Of a stretch of DNA of 64,000 bases, positions 37,064 to 47,400 are shown in pieces. Source of the DNA: a bacterium. GTDB taxonomy: Bacteria > Zhuqueibacterota > Zhuqueibacteria > Zhuqueibacterales > Zhuqueibacteraceae. Under the pieces are notes generated by a model. It had not been told where the DNA came from. It saw only the letters and a program-made list of their open reading frames with translations, and ran no database searches. Location: positions 1-64,000 of the forward strand of contig JAKLJX010000002.1 in assembly GCA_023150945.1 (NCBI GenBank). Direction: 5' to 3'. The translations under genes were made by a program, and so were the position numbers. How positions within the stretch are numbered: the first letter of the stretch is position 1; the number at the start of each line of letters is the position of its first letter.

Positions 37064-38203
37064 TCAGCCTGCAAGGGCGGTGGCTGTACTTTTCCAGGCA
37101 ACTGCCCACTCGGACTTGCGCAACACCTGCACGATCCTCTCCGCGGCGCGGCCGTCCCACAATTCCGGCCGGCGGCCGGCCTTTCCGCGGCCGGCCAGAA
37201 TTTCGTAGCTCTCCTCCAAAATGCGCTCGCGCGACATGCCGATGACAATATTGGTGCCTTCACTCACGGTCACCGGCCGTTCGGTGTTCTCGCGCACGGT
37301 CAGGCAGGGCACGCCCAGCACCGTGGTTTCCTCTTGAATGCCGCCGCTGTCGGTCACCACCAGCCGCGCATGCGCCATCAGCTTCAGGAAATCGAGATAG
37401 CCGAGCGGATCGGTCAGGATCAAGTTGGCCGCGGCCGCCACGCGCTCTTCCAGGCCGAACAGCTTCATCTGCTTGCGCGTGCGCGGATGCACCGGGAAAA
37501 CCAGCGGCAAATCGCGCTGCAAATCGAACAACGCCTGCAGGATGTTTTCGAGATTCTCCCGGACGTCGACGTTGCTGGGGCGATGCAACGTGATCAGGCC
37601 GTAGCGTCCGGCTTCCAGCTTGAGGTCGTTGAGAATCGCGGAGCGTTCGGCGTGCTCGCGCTGCTTCAGCAGCGAATCGATCATGACGTTGCCGACGAAA
37701 TGAATCTTGTCCGCGCTGATGCCCTCACGCAACAAGTTCTCTTTGGCCGCGCGCTCAGTGAGAAACAGATAGTCGGAAATTTGATCGGTAAGAATGCGGT
37801 TGATTTCTTCGGGCATGGTGCGATCGAACGAACGCAAACCGGCCTCGACGTGGGCGAGCTGCACGCCCATCTTCACCGCCACCAGGCCGCAGGCAATCGT
37901 CGAGTTGACGTCACCGACGACGAGCACGATGTCCGGCTTGTTCGCGTTGAGGATCTTTTCGAATTCGATCATCACTTTGCCGGTTTGTTCGCCGTGGCCG
38001 CCGGAGCCCACGCCGAGATAGACGTCGGGCTTGGGCAAACCGAGATCCTGAAAGAACAGCTTCGACATTTTCTCGTCGTAATGCTGGCCGGTGTGCACCA
38101 GGGTGGCTGCGAGATCAGGGTGTCTGCGCATCTCATCAATGAGAGGCGCGATTTTCATGAAATTCGGCCGTGCGCCGACGACGTTGCAAATCTTCAACGG
38201 CAT
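37064..38203 (-). CDS. wecB: UDP-N-acetylglucosamine 2-epimerase (non-hydrolysing)
   Basis: A 379-residue cytosolic enzyme making UDP-ManNAc from UDP-GlcNAc for surface polysaccharide synthesis. The family blocks are present in order: GARPNFMKIAPL, VHTGQHYD, GDVNST, HVEAGLRS, TLHRPSNVD, TDSGGIQEE and RENTERPVT. The standard length is about 375. AGGAG lies six bases before the ATG at 38203. It is the last gene of a minus-strand run with the acyl ligase and a secreted protein (11-base gap to the latter). No UDP-ManNAc dehydrogenase is seen here. Confidence 0.95.
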   Translation of the reverse strand: MPLKICNVVGARPNFMKIAPLIDEMRRHPDLAATLVHTGQHYDEKMSKLFFQDLGLPKPDVYLGVGSGGHGEQTGKVMIEFEKILNANKPDIVLVVGDVNSTIACGLVAVKMGVQLAHVEAGLRSFDRTMPEEINRILTDQISDYLFLTERAAKENLLREGISADKIHFVGNVMIDSLLKQREHAERSAILNDLKLEAGRYGLITLHRPSNVDVRENLENILQALFDLQRDLPLVFPVHPRTRKQMKLFGLEERVAAAANLILTDPLGYLDFLKLMAHARLVVTDSGGIQEETTVLGVPCLTVRENTERPVTVSEGTNIVIGMSRERILEESYEILAGRGKAGRRPELWDGRAAERIVQVLRKSEWAVAWKSTATALAG

Positions 38204-38214
38204 TTGGGCTCCTG

Positions 38215-38997
38215 CTAGTTCAAGATCTTTCCCACGCCGATCCGAACGGCGATTCGCGAGTCCTTAATGGCAAAGGTGTGCGATTCGAAAAAACGAAAAT
38301 CCAAGCCCAGCGTGAACGCCAGGGCTATTGCCCGGGCTTGCACATGTAAATCACCACCTGCCAAAAGCACGTGATAGTTGGGGAAATTTAGATTTGGCCG
38401 CCAGGGCCGGCGATGATCGAATACGTAGGCATAGTTCAAACTCGTGGCCAGACGCACCGCACCATGGGATTTGTCAACGCCGATTCCGTAGCCGACCTGG
38501 CTGCTCAGAATATCGGGTCCGGAAAACGGTAAGCCGACACCGACGGCCAGACGATGGAAAGTTCGAGGCCATCTTGTCCAGGCATAATCCAGTTGGAAAC
38601 CATATCGCGGAACTTCTGCCGAGCTAATGTGCAAACCGAGCGATTTGTAAACAACCACTGGCGTTGATTCAGCCTTCAACCGGGAAAATCTTGCCTGCGA
38701 CAAATCCACGAGGAAGAAGTTGCCGCGTTTGCGCAAGGCGGCGTTATCCAGGTGTTGGGCAATGATGGCAGAGGCCAGATCGGCGTCTGAGGTCAGAACG
38801 GAGTCTACCACTTTTAAGGGAACAACCTCTCCCCGGGAGGCAAACAAACAGCGATATTGCACACGGTGCACCGTGAGCATCATGCTATCCCCCCGTTTCA
38901 AGAAAACTTCGCCCGTTTGTGTTTGCGCCCAAGCGGCCGTGACGTTCAGGAGACAACAGATCAACCAAATTCTTTCTGTATGACGACCATTAGTCAT
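38215..38997 (-). CDS. Secreted or outer-membrane protein of unknown function
   Basis: A 260-residue protein with a signal peptide (up to about AAWAQ, residue 25). The first part includes VFLKRGDSMMLTVHRVQYRCLF and ISSAEVPRYGFQ. The second half has alternating hydrophobic strands ending IAVRIGVGKILN, suggestive of a small beta-barrel. I do not recognise it. Its start overlaps the stop of the acyl ligase gene by 8 bases and it is 11 bases before wecB, so all three are probably one operon. Confidence 0.7.
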   Translation of the reverse strand: MTNGRHTERIWLICCLLNVTAAWAQTQTGEVFLKRGDSMMLTVHRVQYRCLFASRGEVVPLKVVDSVLTSDADLASAIIAQHLDNAALRKRGNFFLVDLSQARFSRLKAESTPVVVYKSLGLHISSAEVPRYGFQLDYAWTRWPRTFHRLAVGVGLPFSGPDILSSQVGYGIGVDKSHGAVRLATSLNYAYVFDHRRPWRPNLNFPNYHVLLAGGDLHVQARAIALAFTLGLDFRFFESHTFAIKDSRIAVRIGVGKILN

Positions 38998-40543
38998 TGC
39001 GTTGCCGCAATGCCTCCTTCATAATCTTCCCCGACTCATTCTTCGGAAGTTTGTCCTCGATGATGACCTGCCGCGGCACTTTGAATTCCGGCAGGCGTTC
39101 GCGGCAAAACGTGATGATCTCCTGCTGCAATTCCTCGTCCCTGCCGTTCACCACCTCGGGTTTGAGCGAAACGTAGGCGCAAATGGCCTCGCCGAGATAT
39201 TGATCCGGCACGCCGATCACCGCGGTTTCGAGAATCTTCGCGTGTTCGAGAATGACTTCTTCGATCTCCTTTGCGCTCACGCGATTAGCGCCGGACTTGA
39301 TCATGTCGCGCTTGCGGCCGACGACATAGAAAAACCCTTCTTCATCCATGCGGCCAAGATCACCGGTGTGAAAGCCGTGCGAGGTGAGCGCGGCGCGGGT
39401 TTCCTCGGGTTGATTCCAGTAGCCTTGCATGAGATTCGCTCCGCGCGCCACGATTTCGCCGGTCTCCCCCGGCACTGCTTCCGCGCCGTCGTCTTTGATC
39501 AGGCGTAATTCCACGTTGGGGATGGCCTTGCCGATGCTGCCCACCTTGCGCGGCAACTCTTCCGGGGAGAGATAGCTGAGCCGTGCCGAAGCTTCGGTGG
39601 CGCCATACATGATGAAGATCTTCTTTCCCGCAAAAACTTCCATGACTTCCCGAATCAGGCTCGGCGCCATGGCTCCGCCAGCCTGCGTGAGGTAGCGCAA
39701 CGCCGGGAATTCCATTTTGCGCACCGCTGATTTGCCGAGCAGGATGGCGTACGTGGAAGGCACACCGGAAAAGCCGGTGGCGTGCTGTTCCTGCATGGTC
39801 TTGAGCACGAGATTCGGAAACACGAAGCGATTGTCGATCAACACCGAACCGCCGGCTGCCACGTGCGTGTTGAGCAGCGACTTGCCGTAGACATAGGGAA
39901 ACGGCAGCACCACCATGATGCGGTCTTTCGCGGTCAGGCCCAAATAGCTCACGATGCTGCGTGTGTTGCTGACGATGTTCAAATGGCTGAGCATTGCGCC
40001 GCGCGGGTTGCCGGTGCTGCCCGAGGTGTAGATGATCGAGGCGAGATCGAGATCGATCATGGTGAGGTCGAGCCGGTGCTCGGAAAACTCCGCCACGTCG
40101 CGCTTGTGCAGCACGGTCGCAGGCCAGCCGAGTTGCGGCGTAAAATTGTCGGTAAGGATGAGGCTCTGCAGCTCCGGCAGTTGCTCCTGCAAGCCCTCCA
40201 GCAAAGGCACGAACTTGCTTTGCGTGATCAGAACCTTCACGCCGCAATCGTGCAGCACGAACGCCAGGGTCTTGGCGGTGGTGGTGGTGAAAACCGCCAC
40301 CGCGGCCGCGCCGGCTTTGAGAATGCCATAGTAGGCGCCGATGTAAGCGCTGGAGTTTTCCACCAGCAAGCCCACGCGGTCACCCCGCTTCACGCCCAGG
40401 GAGCGCAACGCGCGGCTGTATTGATTGGCAAGCTTGTCGGCCTTGCCATAGCTCATGGTTTTGCCGTCATGCAGGCACAGAATTGCTTCCGGCGCCCGGT
40501 CCGCCTGAGCTTCGAGAAAATGATGCAGGAGATAAGCTTTCAT
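38990..40543 (-). CDS. AMP-forming acyl-CoA synthetase/acyl-ACP ligase family protein
   Basis: A 517-residue adenylating enzyme with the P-loop IIYTSGSTGNPRGAM, YGATEA, HTGDLG, GRKRDMIKSGANRVS and the catalytic Lys in KNESGKIMKE. It activates a carboxylic acid with ATP and passes it to CoA or a carrier protein. Similar ligases occur in exosortase-associated exopolysaccharide clusters together with a carrier protein, and an ACP gene lies 9 kb away at 49373. The start at 40543 (MKAYLLHHFLEAQ) matches the family. The longer frame to 40810 overlaps noncoding sequence on its 5' side. The natural substrate is unknown. Confidence 0.88.
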   Translation of the reverse strand: MKAYLLHHFLEAQADRAPEAILCLHDGKTMSYGKADKLANQYSRALRSLGVKRGDRVGLLVENSSAYIGAYYGILKAGAAAVAVFTTTTAKTLAFVLHDCGVKVLITQSKFVPLLEGLQEQLPELQSLILTDNFTPQLGWPATVLHKRDVAEFSEHRLDLTMIDLDLASIIYTSGSTGNPRGAMLSHLNIVSNTRSIVSYLGLTAKDRIMVVLPFPYVYGKSLLNTHVAAGGSVLIDNRFVFPNLVLKTMQEQHATGFSGVPSTYAILLGKSAVRKMEFPALRYLTQAGGAMAPSLIREVMEVFAGKKIFIMYGATEASARLSYLSPEELPRKVGSIGKAIPNVELRLIKDDGAEAVPGETGEIVARGANLMQGYWNQPEETRAALTSHGFHTGDLGRMDEEGFFYVVGRKRDMIKSGANRVSAKEIEEVILEHAKILETAVIGVPDQYLGEAICAYVSLKPEVVNGRDEELQQEIITFCRERLPEFKVPRQVIIEDKLPKNESGKIMKEALRQRND

Positions 40544-40738
40544 GTCCGCCAGACCATTCTTGAGTTTTGCTGCAATGATTGTCGGGAGCTGCCAACGCTC
40601 TCTGGCGATAAACATAGATGCCAGTGGGGGAATCTGCGGAAGGTTGTGGCCAGCGTTCGCTATACAGCTACCGGCGGGAGGGCGGTGAGAGCGGCGCGTC
40701 CGGCTTCCCACCTCTGCGTCAGGCCGCACGTCAGAGGA

Positions 40739-41251
40739 GACCCGCTGTTTCATTACACCGAAAAAGTCGTGCGGCGCTTTCCCAAGAACAACGGCCAGGG
40801 CACGTATCACATCACGGCGTGGGATCCCGAGATCGCGGAGCTGGGCTTGAAATTTTTCCGCGGCATCAATTTTCGCGGTTTGGGGAATGTCGAATTCAAG
40901 CGCGATTTGCGCGACAACAAACTAAAGATCATCGAATGCAATCCCCGTTTTACCGCGGCGCACGAGTTGTTGGTCAGATGCGGCATGGATATTTCCCTGG
41001 CGATTTACAACCATCTCACCGGCTTGCCGGTGCCGCATCTCAATTCCTACAAGCAGGGCATGACGTTGTGGTTTCCCTATCGCGATTTCATGGCTTACAA
41101 AGAACTAAAGCCTTTGAATGAAATCACTCTGGGGCAATGGCTGAAGAGTCTGATTCACACGCAACAAGTGGTTCCCCATTTTCGCTGGCTGGACCCCATG
41201 CCCACGCTCGCGCCGTTTTTGCTTTCGGTGAAGGGAAGAATTCTAAAATGA
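40739..41251 (+). pseudogene. 5'-truncated ATP-grasp ligase gene
   Basis: From DPLFHYTEKVVRRFPKNNGQ to the stop, about 170 codons encode the C-terminal half of an ATP-grasp protein. DPEIAELGLKFFRG and GNVEFKRDLRD are followed by the metal-binding IIECNPRF. The N-terminal half with the first ATP-binding lobe is missing. Sequence upstream of 40739 is open in frame but does not resemble the family. No start codon with a ribosome binding site is evident. It is the only plus-strand segment among minus-strand polysaccharide genes, consistent with rearrangement. It could still give a short protein if an alternative start were used. Confidence 0.65.
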
Positions 41252-41287
41252 GAATGCGGGTTCGGCGAATTACTTTGCTTCATCATC

Positions 41288-44200
41288 TCATTTCATCAAA
41301 ATGAGTTTTCGGGTTTGGATAAATACCGGCTTGGAATTCGCAGCGGAATTGCTGACTTGCAGGCGATACAAATAAATGCCGCTGGGCAAACTTGTTGCAT
41401 TCCAGTGCGCGTCATGCGCTCCGCCGGATTTGATTTCATTCACCAGCGTGGCCACTTCTCGGCCAACGAGATCGAAGATTTGAAGCGTGACATGGCTTTC
41501 TTTTGCGAGACTGTACCGAATTGTGGTAGAAGGATTGAAAGGGTTGGGGAAGTTTTGTGAGAGAGCGTAAGTCACCGGAGAAGCCGGTTTTGACTCTTGA
41601 ATTATCACGGGGGCTGATTGGCTGTACTTGATTGTTGTGTAAACGCTCGCGCCATACGGATTAGCCGAGTAATTTCCGCTTTGGCTCCTGCCCAAAACAA
41701 AAATATTGTTCGCTGCATCCAACGCAATGTATTTGGCATAATCTCTTGAGTCTGCCTGGCCGTGATACCGCGCAAGCCACTCCTCTTGACCTTCGGTGTT
41801 GTATTTGATTGTGGCAAAATCTGCATCCCGCTCCGAATAGTAACTATACCCCGTTACATAGACATTGTTGTCATCATCGAGCGCCAATGCGGTGGCCTTA
41901 TCATAAGAATGTTGCGGGCCGTTATAGCGCGCCGTCCAAAGCACAGCGCCATCTTTATCATATTTAATGGTGAGATAGTCTTGCTTGCTTTCGCTGGCTG
42001 TGCTAGTCCCGGTCACGTAAACATTGCCGGCGGAATCCACCGCCAAAGCCGCCACTTCATCGCGCGAGGCGCCATATTCATCGCCCGGGCCATCAAAGGT
42101 TGCCGCCCACTGTTGTTTACCGTTTGCCTCATACTTAATTGTTAAGTAATCCGGCCTACTCCCTCCTTGATTGCCAGTCACGTAGACATAACCTCTACTG
42201 TCGACGGCCAGGCCAATCGCTTCTTCATAGGTATTGGCTGGCGACGCATCGTAGCGCGTCAACCATTTTTGCGTGCCGGCAGAATCGAATTTAAACGTGA
42301 CAATATCCGAATAAGAGTTGAAGCCTGAGCAAGTTCGTGCAAGATAGGCGTTGCCGCTATCGTCCACTGCTAAAGCGAGATTGTGATAAATCTCATTGTT
42401 GGGACAATCCTTTTGTGTCAGCCATTGTTGCCGGCCACTGGCATCATATTTCAAAAGAGTAAGTTGGCGAGGCGTGCTGGCAGCAGTGTAGATATATCCG
42501 GAACGATCAACAGCGAGAGCATAAGCATCATAGTCGCGTTGCTCCGTATTGGCATGACGCACCTCCCATTGCCGCTTACCTGTTGCATGGTATTTTATGG
42601 TGATCAAATCGGGCGGTGAAGAAATGGCCGAGCTGCGGCCAACGACATAAACGTTGCCAGAGTCATCGGTGGCGATGGCCTGTGCGGCATCCAAGGTTCT
42701 ATTGCCGCTATCGTAACTCTCGCGCCAAACCTCATCGCCCGCCTTGTTGTACTTCACGGTGGCAATATCACTGTATGATGCGGCCTCGGTAAAAGTTGTG
42801 CCGGTGACGTGAACATCTCCTTGTTCATCCATAGCAAGCGCAACGGGTGTATCCGAAGAATTCCCCGGGCCTTGAAAGCCCTCTGCCCACTGCAGGACGC
42901 CAAACGGGTTGTATTTCACCGTGAAATAATCATAACTGCTGCTCTGGCTGCGAGGAGAAACCGCCATAAATATGTTGCCGGAACGATCCTGCGTCATCGC
43001 CGGCGCTAAAGACGAATTCGTAGCATCGTCGTAAGACGCATTCCATTGCAAGTCTCCAAAACTATCATACGAGAAAATTATGTAGTCAAGATCATAGTAG
43101 TAGGTATCGCGCCACTCTCGGCTTTCTTCCCAAAACCCGGCAATATAAGCGTTCCCTTTGGGGTCCACTCTGAAATCCTTAAACATGATACTGGAAGAAT
43201 ATCCACTACCGCCATAACCAGCATAATAACTGCTGCTCCACAATTGCTCACCCTCGCTATCATATTTGACCGTAATCGATTCCTCTAGATTTCCGCCGGT
43301 TACGTATATGTTCGTGTTGGCATCCAGTCCAAGTGCGAAAGCGCCGCCGCGAGGGTAACCCTCAGCAGGATGACGCGTTTTCCAGACCATGTTGCCGGTA
43401 GAATCGTACTTGATGGTCATAAAATAGTCTGCACTCCGTCCTGTAACATAAACATCGCCGAGAGCGGAGACTGCCAAATCGCGTGCGACATCATCGCCGT
43501 TGGCTGAATCGTAGCGAGTACTCCAAAGCATCTGACCAGAGAGATCATATTTCACCATGAAAAAGTCGGAATAATCGTAATAACGACTCAAATCATCGAT
43601 TGTGCTGCCTCCCGTAATATAGAGGAACTGGCCTTCGTCACGTGAATCAAGAGCCAAACCATAGGGTTTGTTATAAGAATTTTCAGCGCCACGGTAATGC
43701 ACAACCCATTGCTCGGCGCCGAGACTATCATATTTCACCGTTGTACAGTCGTAATACTTTTCAGAAAAATAGCTATAACCTGAGACGTAAATGTTGCCGG
43801 CGGCATCGACAGCCATAAGTGTCGCGTAGTCATCGGCATGCAGGATTCCGTCGTAATATGCTGCCCAGCGTTGCACACCATTGCGATCGTAATTGACTGT
43901 TGCAAAATCAACCCCGGTAACCGCTGAACGTTTTTGCCCCGTGACAGAGACATTGCCGTGGCCATCCACAACAATTGCAACGGGAATATCATTGTCATAT
44001 CCTTCACCGCTAAAGCGCGCCGACCAAAGCAAGTTGCCCGAGGGGCTGTGATACTTCAGCGTTAAATAATCCAAGCCAAATGGAGGGCTCGAACTATAAC
44101 CAGTGACATAAACATAGCCGTTGTTATCAGCGGCAATGGCAGTTGCAACGTCAACGCCGTAAGCCTGGCCCGAGCCGAAATATCTCACCCATTCTTGTTG

Positions 44201-44395
44201 AACATTGCCGGAAAAAGAAGCTGTAGCACCCCCACCCGAATTCTTTCTGGACAGGCCGAAGTGTGCTCGATTCTCGCTCGCATCGTCTTTTATTTTTACC
44301 GATGTTGGCGAATGGGAAGGCGTCAAAAATTTTTGCGCTTGCGGAGCGATGAACGCAGCGAGTAGCGCCAAACTGCCAAGTACCGGGAATTTCAT
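41288..44395 (-). CDS. Secreted 16-repeat beta-propeller (SBBP) protein with C-terminal sorting domain, paralogue 1
   Basis: About 1035 residues. After a signal peptide (MKFPVLGSLALLAAFIAPQAQ) come 16 repeats of about 55 residues with the core GNVYVTGYS...DYLTIKYDxxGxxxW, the SBBP repeat. The last 85 or so residues form a domain starting NFPNPFNPSTTIRYSL and ending RKLILMK. Such domains direct type IX secretion or cell-surface attachment in Bacteroidetes and relatives. The ATG at 44395 has GGAG five bases upstream. The gene lies 49 bases after its paralogue and is probably co-transcribed. Likely a surface or released adhesin or enzyme scaffold; no catalytic motif is seen. Confidence 0.88.
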   Translation of the reverse strand: MKFPVLGSLALLAAFIAPQAQKFLTPSHSPTSVKIKDDASENRAHFGLSRKNSGGGATASFSGNVQQEWVRYFGSGQAYGVDVATAIAADNNGYVYVTGYSSSPPFGLDYLTLKYHSPSGNLLWSARFSGEGYDNDIPVAIVVDGHGNVSVTGQKRSAVTGVDFATVNYDRNGVQRWAAYYDGILHADDYATLMAVDAAGNIYVSGYSYFSEKYYDCTTVKYDSLGAEQWVVHYRGAENSYNKPYGLALDSRDEGQFLYITGGSTIDDLSRYYDYSDFFMVKYDLSGQMLWSTRYDSANGDDVARDLAVSALGDVYVTGRSADYFMTIKYDSTGNMVWKTRHPAEGYPRGGAFALGLDANTNIYVTGGNLEESITVKYDSEGEQLWSSSYYAGYGGSGYSSSIMFKDFRVDPKGNAYIAGFWEESREWRDTYYYDLDYIIFSYDSFGDLQWNASYDDATNSSLAPAMTQDRSGNIFMAVSPRSQSSSYDYFTVKYNPFGVLQWAEGFQGPGNSSDTPVALAMDEQGDVHVTGTTFTEAASYSDIATVKYNKAGDEVWRESYDSGNRTLDAAQAIATDDSGNVYVVGRSSAISSPPDLITIKYHATGKRQWEVRHANTEQRDYDAYALAVDRSGYIYTAASTPRQLTLLKYDASGRQQWLTQKDCPNNEIYHNLALAVDDSGNAYLARTCSGFNSYSDIVTFKFDSAGTQKWLTRYDASPANTYEEAIGLAVDSRGYVYVTGNQGGSRPDYLTIKYEANGKQQWAATFDGPGDEYGASRDEVAALAVDSAGNVYVTGTSTASESKQDYLTIKYDKDGAVLWTARYNGPQHSYDKATALALDDDNNVYVTGYSYYSERDADFATIKYNTEGQEEWLARYHGQADSRDYAKYIALDAANNIFVLGRSQSGNYSANPYGASVYTTIKYSQSAPVIIQESKPASPVTYALSQNFPNPFNPSTTIRYSLAKESHVTLQIFDLVGREVATLVNEIKSGGAHDAHWNATSLPSGIYLYRLQVSNSAANSKPVFIQTRKLILMK

Positions 44396-44444
44396 AACCG
44401 CTCCATTCAAAAAAGAATGTACATTTCACGAAGCAAAGTTGTCA

Positions 44445-47400
44445 TCATTTTAAAAGAATCAGCTTTTTCATGGCAACCATTTTCGTGCCAGATAAAGATT
44501 TGCTTTCCAAACGATAAAAATAGACGCCACTCGGCACATTACCGGCCTGCCATTGCGCACTGTGCCCGCCGGCCGGTTGCAATGCTTTCACCAAGACAGT
44601 GACTTCCCGGCCCGTCAAATCAAAGATCCTCAGGGTTACATGAGCGGCGAAAGGTAAATGGTATTTGATGTTGGTGGTGGGATTGAACGGGTTCGGATAG
44701 TTTTGCGACAGGGAAAAACCCGGATTTTCGGAGGCAGGACTTTTCACCGATACGCTTGATTTCTGCACATATTTTATCGTCGTGTAGATGCTTGACTGCT
44801 CGCGGCTGCTCGATCCTGCGACGAAAACATTGCCGCCGGCGTCGACCGCTATTGCGCTTGGCGTGTTATTGACACCGGAAATACTATAGCGTGCCAGCCA
44901 TTGCTGCTCGCCTCCGTCGCCATACTTGAGCGTCACAATGTCCATATTGCCTTCTTCATTCAAACTCCAACCTGTGACATAAAAGTTCATGCCCAAAGCT
45001 GTGCGATCATAGGCCAGCGCCACAGCCTTATCGTCGTGGCCGGCGCCATCGAAGCGACTGAGCCAGACGGCTTTGCCGGCGGCGTCATACTTTATCGTGA
45101 CATAATCCGTTCCCTTATCATTGCTCGTACTCCAACCCGTGACATAAACTCCGCCGCCTTGCGAGGCCGGTACTGTGGCCAAGGCAACCGGCTGGTCTTC
45201 TTTGCCGGCAGGATTTTCATAGCGCGCCGCCCAAAGCTGCTTGCCCGCGCTGTTGTATTTGATGGTCGCATAATCGTGCTGATCCGGCTTGCCTTTGCCG
45301 ACGCTATAGCCGGTTACGTAGACGTTGCCGGAATCATCAAGCGCCATCGCGGTAACAATATCATCGCCGTTTTTAAGGCCGCTGTAACGAGCAAGCCAAA
45401 GCCGTGCACCGCCGGCGTTGTATTTAATCGTTGCAAAATCGCGGCGGCTGGTAGAAGCGTAACTCCAACCGGATACGTAAACATTGCCGGAATCATCGGC
45501 GACAATGGCCTCGGCAGCATCATAGCCGCTGCCGGGGCCGTTGTAAAGCGCGCGCCATTGCTCGATACCGGCGGCGTCATATTTGACGGTCATGAAATTA
45601 TCCCTTGATCCAATGCCGCCATAAGCGCTTCCCGTCACATAAATAGAACCGAAGCGGTCAACCGCAAAGGCTTTTGCGAAATCAAAATTGCCAACCGAAC
45701 TTGTATCACGAATGAGCCATTGTTGCTCACCGAAAATGCTGAGTTTGACAGTAAAAAAATTGACAAATGAATTCGTGCTAGTACTTAATCCACTTCCAAC
45801 AAGATAGAGATTGGCGTCAACGAGTAGAGACATTATTTTGTCCTGCTGGCGCGACACTCCAGGCACACGATGTATCCATGCTGATTCGCCTTGAGCGTTA
45901 TACTTAATCGTGGCAAAATCCGGTATTATGCCGTTTCCTTTTCCAACAATACCGCTAACATAGACCTCGCTGTCGTGACTTGCAGCATCGATTGCCACTG
46001 AAGTGATGACATCCGACGAAACTCCTGCAACGTCATAATTCTTTGCCCATTTCTGTTCGCCGATGGCATCGTATTTGACAGCAACGACTTCCTTATCGCT
46101 TTGTCCGACAACATAAGCGTTCCGGAGCTTGTCAACGGCCAAAGCCCTTGCTTCTTCTTCGGAAAACATGTTGCTGCTATAACGCGCGATCCATTGGCGC
46201 GCGCCCTGGTGATCATATTTTATGGTAGCAAAATCCAAGCGCGTGTTGAGCCGGCTGTTGCCGGTGACATAAATGCCGCCGGCATCATCCAATGCCAGCA
46301 CCGTGGCAATATCTTCGCCGGCGGCAAAGCCATCATACAACCTTACCCAGCGTTGCTCGCCTTCCAAGGTGTATTGAATGGTCGCATAGTTGTGTCTTCC
46401 ATCCAGGCCTGCCGCCTTCCCCGTCACATAGACAAAACCTCTTCCTACATCGACAGCGACGGCAGTTGCTTGATCGTATTCATTATTAGGCCCATTGTAA
46501 TAAGCCACCCATTGCCGCACACCGTTGCGATTGTATTTTATCGTAGCGAAGTCGAGAAAACTGACATCATTTACCATGGCGCCGGCGACGTACACATTGC
46601 CGGAATCATCGAGAGCCAATGCGTTTACAAAACAGTTTCGTCTGGCGGGATCAAGATCACGCGCGACCCACTGGCGAATTCCGGAGCGATCGTATTTGAG
46701 TGTGGTAAAGGCCATTGTTGCGTTGAATTCCGCCGTTGCTCCGGCAACGTAGACGCCGCCATTGCGGTCAACGGCAATGCCGGCAACGCGAGCCTCGCCA
46801 TTACCCGGGCCATTATAACGCGCAACCCATCGCTCAACGCCTTCTGAGCTATAGCTGATCGTCAAAAAATCATTCCAGGTTCCCACGCCCATACTGATGC
46901 CGGCGGCATAGATGTTGCCTTCATGATCGAGCGTCAAACCGCTCGGTTCATCGTCAGCATTTGCAGGGGCGTTATAACGAGAGGTCCACAACCTCTCGCC
47001 ATTGGGGCTGTATTTGACCGTCACAAAATCATAGCCTGAACCGTTCCCTTTGGATTTGCCCGTCACATAAATATTTCCGAGCGAGTCATTCGCAATCGCC
47101 GCAGCATAATCATCGGCGTTGGCCTCGCCATTGTAAGCAATGGCCCAAATCTTCACGCCGGAGGTATCATATTTAATTGTTAAAAAGTCCATTCCACTGA
47201 GCGTGTTTCTCCGGCTGCCGGCAACGTAAAAATGCTCGCCGCTGGCATCCAAGACGATTCCAGCGGCATCTTCATTCCTGATTGCGCCGGAAGCATAATG
47301 GCGCACCCACGCCGTGTCAACGCCGCCTTCAAAGGTATGCGTCGCCAGGGAAGATAAATGCCGAATGTCTTTCGGGATTGTTTCGGGCGTTTGCGCTTCT

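Noticed and set aside
39782-41251. Full-length 489-residue reading of the ATP-grasp frame
   Set aside because: Only the last 170 or so residues resemble ATP-grasp proteins. The upstream part is antisense to the acyl ligase gene, so a truncated remnant is the better explanation.
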